Origin: Microcystis sp. T1-4
GTDB lineage: Bacteria > Cyanobacteriota > Cyanobacteriia > Cyanobacteriales > Microcystaceae
Length of the DNA stretch: 16,997 nucleotides
Direction: 5' to 3'
Assembly (NCBI RefSeq): GCF_000297435.1
Contig: NZ_CAIP01000301.1
Span: 1-16,997 of the forward strand
A program made the position numbers and the translations under genes. Shown here in pieces: positions 15,614 to 16,997 of this stretch; the first letter of the stretch is position 1, and the number at the start of each line of letters is the position of its first letter. Under the pieces are notes generated by a model, which made no database searches, was not told the origin of the DNA, and was given only the letters and a program-made list of their open reading frames with translations.

Positions 15614-15837
15614 ATTTAGGGCTTGCTGAATAAATGTGAAATGTAGGCAAGATAGGGGTTTTGTGGCTTTTCTTGCTCCCACAGGTACAAGATTTTGAGA
15701 GAATCGTGCTTCCAAACCTTGCGTCTTCATCGGCCCGAGTCCTGTAGGGGCGAAGCATTCGGGCAATAACCTATCGATGAAACCGTAGATTTTCTATCCG
15801 AATGCTTCGCCCGTACTTTTTGCCGCAAACCCTATTT
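15614..15837 (-). mobile_element. MITE, family 2, copy B (216 bp) with target duplication
   Basis: The element spans 15618-15833 with termini AGGGCTTGCTGAA and CGCAAACCCT, flanked by ATTT on both sides (15614-15617, 15834-15837; TATTTA if terminal bases are counted as target). Its body is inverted relative to copy A at 7366-7589, but the 35-bp loop between the 15-bp GGGCGAAGCATTCGG arms is in the same plus-strand orientation as in copy A. It lies in the spacer upstream of the ECF ATPase gene and has no coding capacity. Confidence 0.85.
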
Positions 15838-15948
15838 AAACCGCTTATTCTTAATGATCAGCCGAATCTCCTCCAATCCCTTTACTGTTGCCTCTTGCAA
15901 GAGTGCCTCTTGACTCGTCTCAACGAGCAATTTAAATTATGAACAGCT
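15838..15948. other. Spacer between MITE and dispersed hairpin repeat
   Basis: No gene is seen. A CCTCTTGCAAGAGTGCCTCTTG segment (about 15890-15911) includes a small CTCTTGCAAGAG palindrome and resembles the tandem core units of MITE family 1. Confidence 0.4.
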
Positions 15949-16054
15949 TATCAGTTATCAGTTTTGAGTTTTGAGTTTTCAGTGGAAAGTGTTATCTAGG
16001 CGGTTGCCGTTTTCTTGTCACTGATTACTGGTTACTGCTCACTGATAACTGATT
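15949..16054. repeat. Dispersed hairpin repeat, most complete copy
   Basis: It starts with TTATCAGTTATCAG and ends with TGATTACTGGTTACTGCTCACTGATAACTG, so the two ends are roughly inverted and the whole can fold back. The interior GAGTTTTCAGTGGAAAGT and TTGCCGTTTTCTTGTCACTGAT match 12996-13050. It ends 7 bp before the stop of the UPF0367-like gene and could serve as its terminator. Confidence 0.7.
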
Positions 16055-16060
16055 AAAGAA

Positions 16061-16330
16061 CTATTCTGTGGCTAAAGCGACAAACCCCGGCGCTCTACCA
16101 GTGGAGGCAGCCCCGGATTTTTGTGAAACAATCACCGCACTGATCTGATCGCTCAAAACCGCCACCTTTTTATCGGTTTGTTTTTCGCAGGTTAATTCTA
16201 ATAATTCGGGATTAGGCGATCGCATAGCGTTAATAATTGTTTGATACAAAGCGTCTGCTCCTGCTTCTTCCTTGCGCTGCACGGAAATGGGGATGGGCGA
16301 GAGTTTCAGGGTAATATCGATCGAATACAT
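16061..16330 (-). CDS. Small conserved cyanobacterial protein, UPF0367-like
   Basis: An 89-residue protein beginning MYSIDITLKLSPIPISVQRK, with a central AMRSPNPELLELTCEK segment (35-50) and a C-terminus ending SGAASTGRAPGFVALATE. From memory this pattern belongs to the UPF0367 family, restricted to cyanobacteria and without known function. There is no signal peptide or membrane segment. A HIP1 site lies inside (16216-16223). The leader contains the repeat at 16392-16446. Confidence 0.7.
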   Translation of the reverse strand: MYSIDITLKLSPIPISVQRKEEAGADALYQTIINAMRSPNPELLELTCEKQTDKKVAVLSDQISAVIVSQKSGAASTGRAPGFVALATE

Positions 16331-16391
16331 AGTTTAGCGTTCCCTTCCAAAAAACAAGTCAAAAACCATTGTATAGCAGGGGTTGGGAAGT

Positions 16392-16446
16392 CAGTGATCA
16401 GTGATCATGAGTTTTCAGTTCACTGATTGCTGTTCACTATCACCGA
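16392..16446. repeat. Degenerate copy of the dispersed hairpin repeat
   Basis: TCAGTGATCAGTGATCATGAGTTTTCAGT is followed by TCACTGATTGCTGTTCACT. The order (TCAGT units, GAGTTTTCAGT, CACTGATTNCTG) matches the ends of 15949-16054 with the middle deleted. Confidence 0.6.
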
Positions 16447-16505
16447 TTAACTCTCGGCACTCCCTGTGCAGAGGGGTTGTTATGCCGCAAGAAGGATCAC
16501 GAGTA

Positions 16506-16724
16506 TCAAGCGATCGATCTTGTTCTGGGTTCGGGAATCACTTCACCTTCTGTCCGCCAGGCTTCCAAGTACATTTCAATCACTTCTTCACCGTTGTGGA
16601 TAGCCTCTTGACGAGTTTTGCCATGAGTACAAGGCATGACGACAAGATCAGAAAACTCTGGGATCGTTACCAGGAAAAGCTGATCTTCATCAGACCACTG
16701 AACAATCATGCTGTATTTATTCAT
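16506..16724 (-). CDS. HicB family antitoxin
   Basis: A 72-residue protein with the HicB fold: KYSMIVQWSDEDQLFLVTIPEF (3-24), the G-x-T-x-x-E-A motif as GKTRQEA (35-41), and an amphipathic helix NGEEVIEMYLEAWR. It has no C-terminal DNA-binding domain, as in the short HicB subgroup. No hicA toxin gene is seen on either side. The ATG at 16722-16724 overlaps the stop of the yoeB remnant (ATGA), and GAAGGA just upstream, which is yoeB coding sequence, can act as its ribosome binding site. Confidence 0.85.
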   Translation of the reverse strand: MNKYSMIVQWSDEDQLFLVTIPEFSDLVVMPCTHGKTRQEAIHNGEEVIEMYLEAWRTEGEVIPEPRTRSIA

Positions 16725-16852
16725 TTTCCTTCAAAGGGATTGGATAGAGTATCTTGGATTAGCAGATTGATTCTTTTCAGGGTTTTCTTGTCCTGAGATT
16801 GCCAATAAAGATAATCTTTTCATGCTTTACTACCCCAAGCCAACTTACGCAT
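16721..16852 (-). pseudogene. yoeB: yoeB toxin remnant with nonsense codon and lost 3' half
   Basis: From ATG 16852 the frame reads MRKLAWGSKA, then TGA (16820-16822) where the family has tryptophan, then KDYLYWQSQDKKTLKRINLL, IQDTLSNPFEGK and a stop at 16721-16723. This is the N-terminal half of a YoeB-type mRNA interferase, normally about 85 residues. The conserved continuation after NPFEG (GxGKPEPL...) with the catalytic C-terminal residues is gone, replaced directly by the hicB gene. The start overlaps the yefM-like stop by 8 bp. It is inactive on two counts. Confidence 0.8.
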
Positions 16853-16997
16853 CGATTAAATCATGTTCTTGTGTTTTACCTGCTTGATATTCTGCGATCG
16901 CTTCTTGCAAATGTTGAGCATTAGCCGGAGATTTTAAGAGATAAACTGTTTCCATCAGACTGTCATAATCACTTTTAGACATGATGACAACATCGGG
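16845..16997 (-). CDS. yefM: YefM-type antitoxin, C-terminal 50 residues (runs off the window)
   Basis: The frame enters at the right edge and ends at TAA 16845-16847. It reads PDVVIMSKSDYDSLMETVYL, LKSPANAQHLQEAIAEYQAG and KTQEHDLIDA. This is the second half of a Phd/YefM antitoxin: the VVIM-S-x-x-DYDSLMET helix-strand region, then the tail that binds YoeB. The N-terminal DNA-binding part is outside the window. A HIP1 site lies inside (16894-16901). The gene overlaps the yoeB remnant, the normal yefM-yoeB layout. Confidence 0.85.
   Translation of the reverse strand, partial: PDVVIMSKSDYDSLMETVYLLKSPANAQHLQEAIAEYQAGKTQEHDLIDA

Noticed and set aside
16401..16796. 131-codon open frame on the plus strand at the right edge
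   Set aside because: It runs opposite the HicB gene and repeat DNA and has no family resemblance.

Overview
The window looks like chromosomal DNA of a cyanobacterium, most likely Microcystis aeruginosa or a close relative. This is inferred from five HIP1 palindromes (GCGATCGC), several clusters of the TTATCAGT-type repeat common in Microcystis, a duplicated Uma2 nuclease gene, a UPF0367-like protein, and abundant small non-autonomous elements. No database search was possible.

Left part (about 1-10,590): an AT-rich accessory island without HIP1 sites. It opens with a 101-bp MITE nested in a repeat, followed by an Uma2-family nuclease gene (482-1072). A long co-directional run on the minus strand fills 1246-9664. 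Read 5' to 3' it holds an antitoxin/PIN-toxin pair (9664-8964), an AAA ATPase-nuclease gene broken by two unrelated MITEs (8923-7007), an AbrB-type antitoxin with a truncated PIN toxin (6895-6358), and a 1545-residue sacsin-like GHKL ATPase ending in a NOV_C (DUF3883) nuclease-like domain (5883-1246). A second, nearly identical Uma2 gene with the same promoter region closes the island (9741-10331), so the accessory genes lie between 647-bp direct repeats. I read this as a small defence/toxin-antitoxin island; the large ATPase-nuclease protein is the best candidate for an uncharacterised single-gene defence system.

Right part (about 10,591-16,330): higher-GC housekeeping genes carrying HIP1 sites: a likely aroC-glycosyltransferase unit, sfsA, a YacP/Rae1-like NYN RNase, an ECF-type ABC ATPase and a UPF0367-like small protein. 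The gaps between them are filled with TTATCAGT repeats, hairpins and a second copy of the larger MITE, whose internal hairpin loop is flipped relative to the first copy.

Right edge (16,506-16,997): a decayed toxin-antitoxin locus, with the end of a YefM-like antitoxin, a yoeB remnant carrying a nonsense codon and lacking its 3' half, and a HicB-like antitoxin whose start codon overlaps the remnant's stop.
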